Below, in pieces: positions 37,281 to 49,659 of a stretch of 64,000 nt of DNA. A program made the translations under genes and the position numbers. Origin of the DNA: Symsagittifera roscoffensis (lineage: Eukaryota > Xenacoelomorpha > Acoela > Convolutidae); the NCBI RefSeq assembly GCF_963678635.1, contig NC_087065.1:42779430-42843429 (forward strand), given 5' to 3'. Under the pieces are notes generated by a model. It was not told the DNA's origin, did no database searches, and saw nothing but the letters and a program-made list of their open reading frames with translations. Within the stretch, counting starts at the first letter, position 1; every line of letters begins with the position of its first letter.

Positions 37281-38900
37281 CAGAAATAATAATGCATTCC
37301 TCGTAAAAATGGTTTGTGGACTCCCGCTAGTTCTAATAATGGTTAATTGTTTCTGCTTTTGAAGAAGCGTGGAATATTCATGCTTGAGGTCGTTTTTTAT
37401 TCAGTCAAACTTCAGCAATCAAACAAATGTTGGTTCAAATTTAACAAATATGCAAAAAGTCATTTTATTTTCCATTATTCTTTTAAAAATTCTCAAAAAA
37501 GCCGTTTTGGACTTGCCTTGGACTAATTTATGCAAATATTGACATTTCATATATAATGCTTAAAGAGAAACGCGAATTGTTTATGCGTTGTAATTTATTC
37601 AGCGTTACGAAATCGTGCCAACCCAATTGAAGCAAACTAATTGGTTGCATTAGTTAATGATACAAAATTTTTGTTTTTGCGATTCACAGAATTTTGATGA
37701 AAAGCTATCCATCCTATCTAAGCATGATCTGTTACCCACATTTTAGTCTGATCACATTCCAGTCTGCCTTATTTTTCTAAGCAAAGCGCTTTTCTAGCGA
37801 CTCTTTTTTTTGTATATAGAACTTTCAAGTAGTCCCCTTTATTTGGTTACAATGTGGTAGACCTGATGATGGAAGTCAAGTGAGAGCTTGTCCTCGCACA
37901 CTAATGTAGCCTTGGTAGAGGATCCGGTACAAGATCTAGCGCTCTCAAAACGAACGCTTTCCACTATGCTCTGAGAGCTCGTGCTCACACACTATCATTG
38001 ACAGCGCAGGGGATTGAGTAATAAACTGACCAATTTGAAGTAAAAGCCTTATCCCTCTGCCTTACCATTATACTATTTATTTTGTACACTTGATGACCTG
38101 CTCAAATTTCAACACTTGATGATTAATGGTGCCCAAGTTTTTTGATTTTTCCAATATTTTTTTTTGCCAAAAAAATGGATAAAGATTAAGCGGCAGTCGG
38201 AATCATCCGCCTTTTGCCCTGATATCTAAGCAGTCTTGTTATTAAAGTGAAAAAGCCATACCCAAAGAAGATCAAAGATAAAAATCAACGTTCTGAAATC
38301 CTAAGAAAAGCCTTGCGTTCTTCTGTTTCTTACTCCAGTAAGGACAAGAATGTTCCGAGTGCCCTGTAAAATCTTTATTCAATTAAATGCATTTTTGAAA
38401 TTTCGTGCGGCTGTAGTGATTCATATTTTCCACTGGAAGCATTTTTCAAAGAATTTACAAATGGAATTTGAATTCTTGGTGCTTGAACTGTATTTCAACT
38501 GGGTTCGAGAATTTTCTGTTGAAAGTGTTTGTTTTTCTTGAGAAGTCTGATGAAAACAACCGCATAGTTTCAATGGTTTCAAAATGCATTTTAAATATCC
38601 TAGAATGAATTTTTCACTTATATATGCTTTAACTCTTCAGTTATATATTTTTAAAATTTTTCATACACAAAAATTTTCATACACAAAATTTTTCATCTAA
38701 ACAAAGGTTGATATGATTAAAATACACCGCTTAACGATCTGCACCGCTTACCAAAATTGGCACAGTCGAACCCGCGGACGCAAACTAAAAAAGGTGTTAA
38801 AGACGTAAGCAAAAAATTTGTTATGAAAAGGAGGGTCAGAATATTCTAGAACTTTGAATTTTCAAATTTTCGATTAGAGCCAGAATATTTCTCAGAAATG
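37281..38900. other. Intergenic with repeat remnants
   Basis: No gene seen. A reverse-strand tRNA-like stretch (37905-37985) and a dispersed-repeat 3' end (CAGTCGGAATCATCCGCC, 38193-38210, then AGCAGTCTTGTTATT at 38230) are recognisable. The rest is unclassified AT-rich DNA. Confidence 0.45.
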
Positions 38901-38929
38901 TAAAAGCGGCCACTTTGACCAAAAAAGGA

Positions 38930-39330
38930 CAATAAAACAGAACCGAGAAAGACAGCCGAATTAACAAGACGAAAAACAGTCGAGGAAGAACACGTGAAAA
39001 ACGACACGACACGACACGATAAGACGACGCGATAAGACGCTTATCTGAGAGAGATTAGACGGAAGGAGGGTCCACAGGGACATCCGGAGCGGATCCGTAC
39101 CCTCTCGTGCCTCGAAATTGGAGAGATAACAGCTTTATTTCCGAGGGTCCAGAGACTGTTGTTTATCTGTGAGAGACTATTAAACGGATATTTTTAGCTG
39201 CTGCAAGGCCCTGAATAATTTAATTAACTCCAATTTTGTACAGTATTTCAGAGCATAAGTTGTTAGGAAGATGGAAGAGTCAATCCATCTCCAATGGATT
39301 TAGTATATAACTGTCAGTAAAAACATAGTA
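38930..39330. other. GC-richer island with short ACGACACGAC repeats
   Basis: A block of ACACGACACGACACGATAAG (near 39005) is followed by purine-rich sequence (GAGAGATTAGACGGAAGGAGGG). It resembles the leader part of an LTR in texture, but I find no second copy in the window and no boundaries. Confidence 0.3.
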
Positions 39331-40520
39331 AATTATGGTTTTAAAGGCCGTGTTTTCTGGAGATGTAGTCTGAAGATCCGAGATCCAGTTATGTGGTTAT
39401 TTTCGCATGTAAACGAAAGCTCATCAAAACTCGTTTGACTGATGGCCTAAAAATGCTAACATTTTACTTAGCCGTAAACAGACCAGAAAACTAACTGGCT
39501 AGGTCTAAACGGTTAAAAACGAGTAGAACTAAGGTAACTGACGTCTGCCAGTCATCAATAGGTGCTTTTTCTACGCTCCGTCACTATGTAGTATTTGTGC
39601 GAAAGTTACAAAAATTGAAAAGTTTCAAACAATGAACATAGCCAACAAACCTGAAAATTGGCTAGCGCTGAAGTATGATCTTTTGCGGTTTGAATCTTGG
39701 TTTAGTTTTTTATAGTTCAATTTACCTTGTTTGTTAAAAAAGGTATACTTTATACCAAACATCAAAAGAACAAGTTAGAAAAAAAAAGTGGTTGGTTTCT
39801 AACTTCAAAAAAAATGTTATTTTTCAGATTTCCCAGCGGAACAAAAACTCAATCTTGTTTTCTCAAAGTGAGTTATTTCATCAGAAAAATGTCAGTATGC
39901 AAAAAATGAATTTGTGACAAGAAACAAAAAGCAAAAACTCTTTGGAGTTTTTGGAGTTTTTTTAAATCACCTCCCCACAGGCCATGTAGGAAATGGCCGG
40001 CTTTGTTGTAGTAACCTACTAAAAATTTTGTGCAAAAAGCCTGCTTCAATACAAATGTGAACAATGTTTGCACTGGATCAAATCGCCGCTTACGCTGTAT
40101 TCAAAAAAAGAAATCTTTACAGATTGCAACTTTTTTGTCAATTTTGTCCAAAACCGGAAGAATGACGCAAAATGGATCTAAATAACATGAAGTTGACGAA
40201 GCGTGCTGAAATGTTGCGAGATATACAAATTCAGTTTGAAAACGGGCTGCATAGTTCCACGGCGTTCTCGCAATGTGATTTCGTTTGTTTGTAAATGTAG
40301 TAACTTTTACAATGAATGGAATCTAATTTGCAAACAATTTATTATATCATTATAATTGTGTTGTAACCTTTTAATTTGAGCACATTTTGTCTCTCAAACA
40401 AATTTGCTACAAAATATGAGCCGGATTAATTTGTCGCCTACACATGAGTACAAAACTGGAACCTAAAATTAGTTTTTTATGACAGAAAATGACTTTTTAG
40501 CCTTAACTGGCAGGCGAATT
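39331..40520. other. Intergenic, no gene seen
   Basis: AT-rich; contains a weak reverse remnant of the dispersed-repeat core (AAATCGCCGCTTACGCTG near 40080). No coding signal beyond short chance frames. Confidence 0.45.
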
Positions 40521-40526
40521 GAGTCT

Positions 40527-40830
40527 AATGTATAGACAAGACTGCTCGTGAATCAGGGCAAAGTCTTGAACGTTCCCACTATCCCTTTATTCATATCAAA
40601 TAGTTTTTGAGAAAAAAAAATTTGAAAACCTAGGGACTTGACAAAAATAATGAGAGGTATATATCTTTTTGCATTTGAACTCAGAAAGTCGATATCTTCA
40701 ATTGGGTATAAAAAAATTTTGTTAAAAACTATTATTTCGATCGGCCAAAATTGACCGAATAAAAAAAACCATACCGAGCATAAATATTCCGTTTTTTTTC
40801 GAAAGTCGGAACAAAAAGGCATATATGATT
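40527..40830 (-). repeat. Dispersed 0.5-kb repeat, reverse copy
   Basis: The reverse 3' end (ACAAGACTGCTCGTGAATCA, 40536-40555) and the reverse 5' end (CCGAGCATAAATATTCCG, 40773-40790) are both present. The middle is shortened, and the core is missing. Confidence 0.65.
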
Positions 40831-41539
40831 GCAATATTCAAGACGTTGAGTAGCTTATTCGCTTTTATTAAACTTTCTCATACTGAGATCAAAGCATATT
40901 GAAAATCATATGCAGCTAGTAAAATTAGATATTTAAGAAGTTGCAGAAAACAAAGACCGAAAAACAGGAGATGAAAATATAAAAACGAGGTGTACTGGTT
41001 GAAAATGAGTGTTTCTGTCGAAAAATACTATTAAACAATCAAGAAACCTCGAATAAAATCCAAAAAAACACTAAGACTGCTAATAAAAAGACTGCTGATG
41101 TAGTTCTGACAGTCTGATAGGGTATCTGATGCGATTTTGATTTGAAAAAATTAGATGTTTGTTAAGGGAGACAAGTAACTCTCCACGCCCAGTATCAGCT
41201 TTAAAGTTTTTTTCTCGTTTATTAACTTGATTAACTTGCCTATCGATATATAGTGGCCAGAGCTTGCCCAAGATATGTTTTAGAAGTATGGCGTGTATTT
41301 TTATACCAAACTGGACAAATTAGCCATTTCCAAACCTCAAACTTTGCAAAAATTGGTCACGAACTTCAGAAAAATTAATTAGGCGGCTCAACTGAGGGTA
41401 AAGACGTGAATGATCTGACTGCCTTTGTAAATCGATACAGCAGTTTTAGAATTTAAAACTATCACACGCTATTTTAATTGAAAACTTATATATTTAGCAA
41501 ATGAAAACGTTTTAGTTAGAACAACTGGCATGGTGTAAT

Positions 41540-41830
41540 TCAATCTGGAGCAATTTCTGACCATGGTTGAATCACCACTTACGAGTCAGTAGTACAATGT
41601 GTATTGCGTTTTAGTCATCTCAAATCGGCCAAACTGGCAACTTTCAAACCCCAATAACTATGAGGAAAATGATTCCAGGTGATAATATCTTTATACGTAT
41701 GAGCTCAGGGCATCATTAGATTTTAGATGATATAAGATGTGTTTGGCAAAATTGGCTGGCTGAAAAGTGAAAATTTCACGGTAGTCGGAACAAAACGTCA
41801 ATCATTCGTTGGAAAAAAGAACTAAAAGAG
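41540..41830 (-). repeat. Dispersed 0.5-kb repeat, diverged reverse copy
   Basis: A weak core (ATCACCACTTACGAGTCAGT near 41571), CAAATCGGCCAAACTGGCAA and a TTCCAGGTGATAATATC segment follow the reverse order of the family. Confidence 0.5.
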
Positions 41831-42345
41831 CCCAAATCTTTTCGAGATAGTTCTATAAAGAACCTCACTAATGCAAAATAATTGATTTCAACGACACTTT
41901 CTCCAAAAAAAATCACAATGTTCACAAGATAATTAATAGTTGGAAAAACGAATTTGATTTAATTTGATATGTTGACAATTCAAAACTTTCAATACACGTT
42001 TTTCAGCGTAATTTCTCGAAACCTGTTTTGAAATATTTCGAGAATACAAGGCAATCTTACATCTCGAAAACCCAGAGCGGCCAAAAACTGCCATCAGGAG
42101 ATAAAACTCATCATTCACCATGCAATTTGAAGTAAATTGTAGGCAATATCGAGCAGTTTGTAGGCGATATCGAGCTGACCTTGAGCAGTTTAAGTAGTAA
42201 AAAAATCATCGCGTTTTTAGATTAATTAGTTTTTTTTCGAAAAATCCGAAGAGGTCAAATTGAACAGTTTGAGCAGTGCTAGAGTTTTAATTTCGTTCAG
42301 ATTCGTTGACTGAAAAGGAAAATAACAATAATTTGGCATTAACTA

Positions 42346-43066
42346 CAGTGCTGATTTAAATTATCTGGAACGCGATTTTGAAACGCTGATTTAAAACGCT
42401 ATTTTCTCAAATTGGGTTGACTTTAGAGAAAAATTATGATAGCAAAACCTACTTAAAATTTTGCAGAATCTTTATGGTGAAACTTTTATTTTCAGAAATT
42501 CGGGCTAAACATTTTACTCCAAAAGCGGATCCTTTTAAACTTTTTAATCAATTAAAAACTACGGCAAAACTACGAAGTCGATTACTCTCACAATTACTAT
42601 CAAAATGGACCTGTTTCGTGGCCCTAAAACGTTTGAGAAGAGTAGAGTCTCAAAAAAAGTTGAGCGAAGCGCTTAAAAACTAGAGTTTTTACATAAAACA
42701 CAGTTTTTGTATGATAAAAATGGCTTTTTTGGCTATCAAACAAATATGAATGAATTTTTAGAAGGTTTTTGCGATTATACCTTTATTAAGTTTTGTTGGG
42801 CAAAGTAAGAGGCTCACTTTCATATATTTTGTCAGTAATTGATTTCGTAGTTTTGGTGAAATTTTTATATGACTAAATAAGTCTAAGCTGATCGTTTTTG
42901 GGGTCAATTTTTGGAACCGAATTTCGCAAAATAAATTACATGCTAAAAATTCTAAGCAATTATTGTCATCATCTTTTTTTGTTTAAAGTCAACCCAATTT
43001 GGGAGAAACGCGAACTTGAAACTTGAACTTTTATATGTTTTGTCTGGATAATTTAAATCCAAACTG
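42346..43066. mobile_element. Palindromic MITE with CAGTGCTGA ends, TA-flanked
   Basis: Starts TA|CAGTGCTGATTTAAATTATC and ends TCTGGATAATTTAAATCC...CTG|TA, so a TA duplication flanks 721 bp. Arms match those of 54138-54864 (CTCAAATTGGGTTGACTTTA near 42407, AGTCAACCCAATTTGGGAGA near 42985). TA target and CAGTG ends suggest a non-autonomous Tc1/mariner-type element. Confidence 0.7.
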
Positions 43067-43457
43067 TATATAAGTGCGGCTATATAGATGCATATACACT
43101 GCATTTTAATAAATATATTTTTTGTTTTTAACATTTAATCACCACAGCCAGTTCTTATTGAATAAAATCTGTCACACAAAATATGAACTTTTTTTCATAG
43201 CTTTTAATACCATAAGTGCACTCATTTAAATATTGAGAACTGTTGTGAATAAAAAACAGTGGGAGCACATCTTTGCGATGTATTTAAAATGCAATGAATT
43301 ATTCGATTCGCTTTTTTTAAATAATGGTAAGCGACAGCTAATTGAGTTATGTCTTATGGATATTAATATATATATACACCATGCTTTTTCCTCTATTGAC
43401 ATGGTAAAAATCAGTGCTGCCAAATAATAAAATATTTTGTTGTTAAGAGAAAGAAAT

Positions 43458-46400
43458 ATGTTACGCGTTGTAAGCACGCGTACCGATATTTTCAGTTACC
43501 GCCATTATTTTTTCTCACTTTACTACTTTGTGATTTTTTGTTTATTTTTGTATTATGCCAAAATCAACACTGAGAGTCAAAGGAAATTGGTCATTATTTT
43601 TCCGAGTAACTTCAATAACACCTTAATTGAAAATAGTTTTAAATTGAAGTATTCAAATTCATTTTATCTTCATGAGCCCATGAAAAATTTTTCGTCGGCC
43701 CAATATTATTCAACGTTTTTTGACAATTTGTTCAGCTGTGAGTTGAATAAAATTGCGATGAATAATTTGTGGAATTTTAGTTCAACAAGTCTGGACGCAA
43801 CAAAATTTATCAAAATTAAAAGTTTCATTCCAAAATCGCATGAAGTTATAACCAGTCTGAAACACGCTTGTATACACTCGAAAGATATTGTCGTGTCTTT
43901 TACAGACAAATGGATGAGTAAATTTATTCTGGATTACCATCTTTTGTCGGAAGTGGGATCCAAACATGATCTGAACTTGGTGCTGATTGTACAACCCCCT
44001 TCGGTGGGCGATGGATCCGATGAAAAATGGAGAGACTCAGAGACATACTGTCAAACTGCCATGGACAGAATTGAAAAATGTAAGCAAAACTCAACGAAAA
44101 CATTTTTTTTTCTGACATTAATATTCAGGTTTTCATTTTTCTACCTTCTGGGCCGAGGATGTGTTATTATGATCAGACTATCGCGATCAGTTTTTGGTAT
44201 TTCCAGACTGTTGCGATCATTTCCAGATTTTGCCGACTGAATAGATGCGTCTCCGACCGGTGCACAACTCAGAAAAACTTAACCACCACCGGCTCGACCA
44301 AAAAACTAACAATGACCTGCACGACAGAAAAAGTTTTAACCGTGGCCGTTGTGACCAAAGCAAAAGTGTTCGCAGCTGGTGGGACTTTTGCGGCCTCTCC
44401 AGTTTTTAATGCAGATTTTATGTAAAATTTTTGATATTCAAATTTTGCTTGTCACATGACGTTTTTGCTATACGGTGAGCAATACGAGTTTCAAAACAAC
44501 AAGTTTTCTTTTTATGCAATTCAAATTTCGATATGAGTTTTTCACTGTTTTTTAAGTAAAGATTACTGTGGTATCAAGTCCTCAAAAATCAGTAATTATC
44601 AATTGCTATGATCTCTTCTAGGACTTTTATCAAAGCTAATGCCTGAGAAGCCGACGAGTTATATATATATATATATACTGTCACGACTTTTTTCAGACTA
44701 TCGTCATTTTTAAACTGTATCGCGATTTGTTTTCAGGCTATCGTGACTAAATTTCAGCCTGTATGGCCACTGATTTGCAGACTATCAGAACTTTTTTTCC
44801 ACGCCATCGCGAATGAAACATGATAATTTTGAACGTTGTTTGTGCTAATAAAACATAAAGACTAGGATATTTTACGTGAGAGTTGTTAGCTGCTGTGTAA
44901 GTAATACAGATAGTTCCGACCACATTAAAACAAAAACTAAAAAAATATGCGTGTTGTGAAAAAAACTCAATAACGAAAAAATGGAAAATGATTAAATTAG
45001 ACATAATTGACTTGATTTGTCTTCAAAAAATCAAAAGAAAACTACCCAAATATAACTATGATTTTCAAAAAGCTATTTTTGCGAAGGAAGCACCAAATCA
45101 AAAACAAAAATTAAGTTCTGATTTTCCTAGCGACGAGAGGAGCTAAGTTTTTCACAGTTCAAGTAAAAAAAGCTTTTAGTCATAATAAAACTTACTTGCT
45201 AGCTGTTTTCCCTCTGAATAAGACTCAAAGCAAAAAAAATCACAACAGTTTTCCTGACACTGAGACAAGTTGTAGAAAATTGCTTAATGTAACTCGAATC
45301 AAGACTGGTATGTTTTTCCTATAAAACAAATCATTCTTGATTCGAGTTACATTAAGCAATTTTCTACAACTTTTCTCAATGTCAAGAAAACCGTTGTGAT
45401 TTTTTTTGCTTTCAATATCCCTCAAACATATTCTGACAATTATTTGCGTTAGCTGGTTTTGCTTTGGAAAAAGAAGTAGAAAAAAAACAAGATTAGCCGC
45501 TTGGGCAAATAGCACCAAAATTTCTGACCACAATGATTTATAAGCGTAAACAAGTAATTGCGTGTTTTTTTTGTCTGTGAAGTGACGTGATAATTTGATC
45601 GTAGAACTTTTTTTCAAGCAAAATCAGGTATCACTAAAGTCATATGATGTAATCCAATGATTTTTAGTGCAATTTATTTTGTGGCAAATTTCATTTATTG
45701 CAATTTATACCAGTTTCTTATTATTTAAAGTTTATTTGATAGTAGTAATAAAATAGAAATAATTAATAATAATTTTCTTCGATAAAAAAATAAACAATTT
45801 TTAAAAAGAAACATAATTTCTAAAATTTTCCTTGTTTTTTTTCTAAACTATTGTCATGAAATAATCAGAAACTAAGATAAATTGCATAAATGGTTTTTGT
45901 CATAAAATTAATTGCACGAAAAATCTTTACAATTATTCCGATTAACTTGTGATACCTGATTGTGCATGAAAAAAAATAAGACAAAAATTCTGTCATACAG
46001 GAAGACAAAACTCCGCCGAACTTTCAGTTTTTTTAGTTTTGAAAACTATTGATATTTTTTAACGTACCTCTGATATAATGGTTTGAATCTTCAATGTTCA
46101 GTAAATTTTGCGCCTAGAAAGTGCTGGAAAAGTTCCAGCGCCTTCAGGGTTTAAATTTTCCGTCTCGAAGCAAGTGACGGAACTTTTGAGCTCAACTGCT
46201 ACTCTGATTTTTGCTTTGGTATTTCACCTGTGATCAGTTACCTTAAAGTTGTGCGAGTTCAAAAATTGTCATTCGTGGCCAATTAAAAAGTGGTAAATTT
46301 GAAATAACTAACGCGCGATATAAACAATTTGTGCTAATAAGAAGTAAAAATGCTTTTTATTTCGGCCGAAAAATTGTTCGAAAACGAACAGAGCAAGCTA

Positions 46401-49247
46401 TTTGGTCTTTTTAATAAGTTACTAGATGCTAACCGCGTCATTCGAAGAACTCCCAATGCGCCTAGAAAGTGGTGGAAATGTTCCAGCACCTTATGGATTT
46501 AAATTTTCCGTTTCGAAGCAAGTGACGAAACTTTTGAGCTCAATTCCTACTTTGATTTTCCCACTGGTGTTTCGCCTGTGATCAGTTACAGTGAAATTAT
46601 GCGAGTTCTAAAGTTGTCACTTGTGGCCAATTAAAAAGTGGCCTTTTTAGAATAATTAACGCGCGATATAAATTGTGCTATTAATGCAAAATGTGCTATT
46701 AATGCTTTTTGTTTTGGCTCAAAAATTGAACAGAATTGGTCAGAAGCTAGCTATTTGGTCATTTTAATACAGTAGATGCTAAACGCGTCATTTGAAGATC
46801 TCCTAATGCGCGTAGAAAGTGGTGGAAAAGCTCCAGCACCTTTAGGATTCAAATTTTCCGTCTCGAAGCTAGTGGCGGAAATTTTGAGCTCAACTCCTGC
46901 TTTGATTTTTCCACTGGTATTTCACCTATGATCAGCTACCCTAACATTATGCGAGTTCTAAAATTGTCATTTGTGGCCAATTAAAAAGTGGCCTATTTGA
47001 AATAACTAACGCGCGATATAGTTTGTGCTAATAACGCGTGAAAAAGTTTTTTTTTCGGCTGAAAAATTGTTCGTAATTGAAAAGAAGCAAGCTATTTGGT
47101 GTCATTTTTACGTTACTAGATGCTATCCGCGTCAATTGAAGAACACATAATGCGCGTAGAAAGTGGTGGGTTTGTTCCAGCACCTTCTGGATTTAAATTT
47201 TCCGTTTCGAAGCAACTGACGGAACTTTTGAACTCAATTCCTACTGCGACTTTCCCACTGGTATTTTACCTGTGATCAGTTACATTAAAATTAGGCGAGT
47301 TCTAAAGTTGTCATTTGTGGCCAATTAAAAAGTGGCCATTTTACAATAATTAAAGCGCGATATAAATTGTGCTACTAATGCGTAAAAATGCGTTTTGTTT
47401 TGGCTCAAAAATTGAACGGAATTGAACAGAAGCTACCTATTTAGTCTTTTTAATACGTTACTAGATGCTAACCGCGTCATTTTTTTTTCGAATTACAGCG
47501 CAGAGAGCAAAAATTCGAAATAGATTCAATTTTTGAATAAAAATTTAAAATGAGTATCCAGCGTTCCACCTTCAAAAAAGCAGGTTCAAATTGTCCTAAA
47601 ATTTTCTGAGTCCCTTACAAGGGATGGATATAGTTTTACAAACAATTTATGGTTCCGACTTTTCAATAAAAAAAACTGATTGTTGGTTCTCGGTGAGTTG
47701 TTCACAAAGTTTCGACGTTTTAACTAGCATTTTTGACGTAATTTTCTTATCAATCTTCTACAATTCCTAATTTGATTGACTGAAAACAATAACAGGATAT
47801 GTTTTGTTCTAGTATCGCATTGATCTGTTCCTTAAACAATTTGTTCCCACCAGTACCCAGATTTGTTTCAGCCTTAAACAATTTGTTCCCACCAGTACTT
47901 TTTTAGAGTTGAAAGATATCACTTAGTACTAATAGTGTTGATTATTAAATTTCAAAAAAATATACAAACGCCTTCTTATCGTGGACAACTGATCATTTCC
48001 AAAAAAAAATATTTCAGAGAGACAACAAACGGATCTTACTGTTAAGTTAAATCGAAAATCAGAAATTGTTTTCTTTTTCAAAGACGGAACATTTTACATC
48101 GTTTTGACTTTTCTTCCTTAGACTGTTTTTCATTGATCAATGTGCATAGGATTTTCATGAACTCAAATGTAATTCAGATGTGAATATATAGGTGTAGTTT
48201 TGAGTGCTTGGAAATTGTTTGGCTACTGCTGCTTGCAAGTTTCCCTTTTTCATTAATGCGCAACAAAGGCTGCGAATTGAAATAGCTCAAAATTCATTTC
48301 TAATTAAACTGAGGCACGTCAATTTATCCTTCTTGTAAATCCATAGATGCATTTTGCGAAGGAACCAAAATGATAGAATGGTTTTAACCGTTTTTATGTC
48401 CTGAAAAACCTTCACTTAATAACCAAAAGTTTTTAATGACAGCCAGAAAGATTTGTGAAAGATTCTGTTACTTTGGGTTTTAGCGCTGTTAATTGTTCCA
48501 ATTTTCGAAAACGGAATATTTATGCTCGGTGTGGTTTTTTTATTCAGTCAATTTTCGCCGATCAAAATAATAGTTTTCGACAAAAAAGTTTTATACCTCA
48601 TTGAAGGTATTAACTTGGGTTCAAAAATAAAAAGATAATTTAACTCTTTGGCAAACTGGCCATGTTCTGAACTAAACTATGCGCGGTTTGAAGAATTTGT
48701 TCATTTTGCTGATAGCGTAACGCGAATTTTTTTATGCATGGCGAATGATCCCGCACAACAAAATCTTTCCAAAATGAATTGAAGCTAGCTAATCAGATCA
48801 GTCGTATTATTTTGGTACGAATCAACATTTCACCCTTTTATATTGAGTACACAAAAGTTCATAAGTTTTTAATATTTTTCCCAAAAACTATTCGATTGAA
48901 TTAAGAAGGGATAGTCGGAACCTTCAGGGATTTGCATCGATATGCGAGCACTCTTGTTGGGCATTATTGTTCTCATTATTGGTTTTGTTCTAGTCTATCA
49001 ACTGAGGAACTTCAACAACAAGCAGCTTTACATATCAGAAAAAGGTGATATTGCCTCAGCTTTCGACCGTGCAATGGGTGTGGCCGTTTACCAAACAGGG
49101 TTGTCGCGATTTTTCAATTTAGTTTTGAGCGCGAGGGAAACCATGGACATTAATTATAATATATCAGCACATGACTCACAAGAAGCGCTTGGACCTATAT
49201 GCAGTTACTTTTTAAAATACTTTACTGATTATTTTGACTATTATTGA
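43458..49247 (+). CDS. Carbohydrate-sulfotransferase-like type II membrane protein, two exons
   Basis: Exon 1 is 43458-44079, intron 44080-48993 (GTAAGC...TTCTAG), exon 2 48994-49247. Both splice sites are phase 1, so the frame is kept; 291 residues. A short basic tail is followed by a membrane anchor (about residues 17-34, FFSLYYFVIFCLFLYY), the layout of Golgi sulfotransferases that move sulfate from PAPS to glycans. FYLHEPM in exon 1 recalls the FYLFEPL block of GlcNAc/Gal 6-O-sulfotransferases. SETYCQTAMDRIEK and, in exon 2, LYISEKGDIASAF, LVLSARETMD and EALGPICSYFLKYF fit the order of later family blocks. The usual PAPS-binding residues (RSGSS, RDPRAV) are replaced by FPSNFNN and VQPPSV, so it may be a divergent or inactive member. 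ATG 43458 is preferred over an in-frame TTG at 43437. Assignment is from recalled family patterns. Confidence 0.5.
44165..44810. repeat. Degenerate CAGACTATCGCGAT repeats and a TA microsatellite
   Basis: Units such as CAGACTGTTGCGATCATTTC occur at 44165-44230 and again at 44690-44800 (CAGACTATCGTC, CAGGCTATCGTGAC, CAGACTATCAGAAC). A (TA)n run lies at 44660-44680. All of it is inside the sulfotransferase intron; the open frame 44159-44425 is not a gene. Confidence 0.6.
45231..45408. repeat. 178-bp near-perfect hairpin
   Basis: Left arm 45231-45304, loop 45305-45334, right arm 45335-45408. The inner 32 bp pair perfectly; a few mismatches lie in the outer half. It could be a tiny foldback MITE or a precursor of small RNAs; it lies in the same orientation-neutral position inside the intron. 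Confidence 0.8.
46110..47490 (+). repeat. Tandem satellite, four units of about 348 bp
   Basis: Units start at GCGCCTAGAAAGTG or GCGCGTAGAAAGTG: 46110, 46458, 46808, 47152. The fourth ends near 47485 (CTAACCGCGTCATTTTTTTT). Each has CACCTGTGATCAG, a CTAACGCGCGATATA core and CTAGATGCTAACCGCGTCA. The core and CACCTGTGATCA are shared with the dispersed 0.5-kb repeat. Units differ by many substitutions. Confidence 0.9.
48510..48965 (+). repeat. Dispersed 0.5-kb repeat, copy ending at the last sulfotransferase exon
   Basis: Starts CGGAATATTTATGCTCGGTG (48512), ends AGTCGGAACCTTCAGGGATT...GCGAGCACTCTTGTT (48914-48958). The last 35 bp before the exon-2 acceptor are non-repeat. An ATG created inside the repeat end is in frame with exon 2. 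Confidence 0.75.
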
Positions 49248-49368
49248 ACGTTATGTGAACTTAAAATAATGCTTTGTAAACTTAAAATATGATAATATAA
49301 AAAAATATATTTCGTCCCCGATTTTTTTCTTGTTTCAATTGTTAGATTACATTATATAAATTGGCTCT

Positions 49369-49374
49369 AATAAA
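49369..49374 (+). terminator. Poly(A) signal AATAAA of the sulfotransferase-like gene
   Basis: AATAAA lies 122 bp after the stop codon, the first canonical hexamer downstream. Confidence 0.45.
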
Positions 49375-49659
49375 TTATGATCACTGAAAAACCCTTAAGA
49401 TTGCAACGTTTAAAAAATTGTGGGTTAACAAACTTGAGGTTCCAAAAGCCTGGAATTAGCGAACATTTTCTCCTTTGCTCGCCAACTGCAGTTTTGATGG
49501 CAAAATTTTCCATAAAATTATTTAATAAAATTAATAATATTTATTCACCAATAAATATTTCATGAATCTCTCAAAACACAGAAAAACGAAACAAAAATTT
49601 TCTGATCTGAAAACTTTCAAGATATATCAGAGAAACAAACTATTCTTGTTTGGTATTTG

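Noticed and set aside
37985-38075. Functional tRNA on the minus strand
   Set aside because: Some box-A-like and box-B-like words, but no four-arm folding by eye.
44159-44425. 88-codon frame in the sulfotransferase intron
   Set aside because: Thr/Lys-rich, built from degenerate short repeats; no conserved motif.
45240-45617. 125-codon minus-strand frame
   Set aside because: Half of it is the 178-bp hairpin; the rest shows no family pattern.
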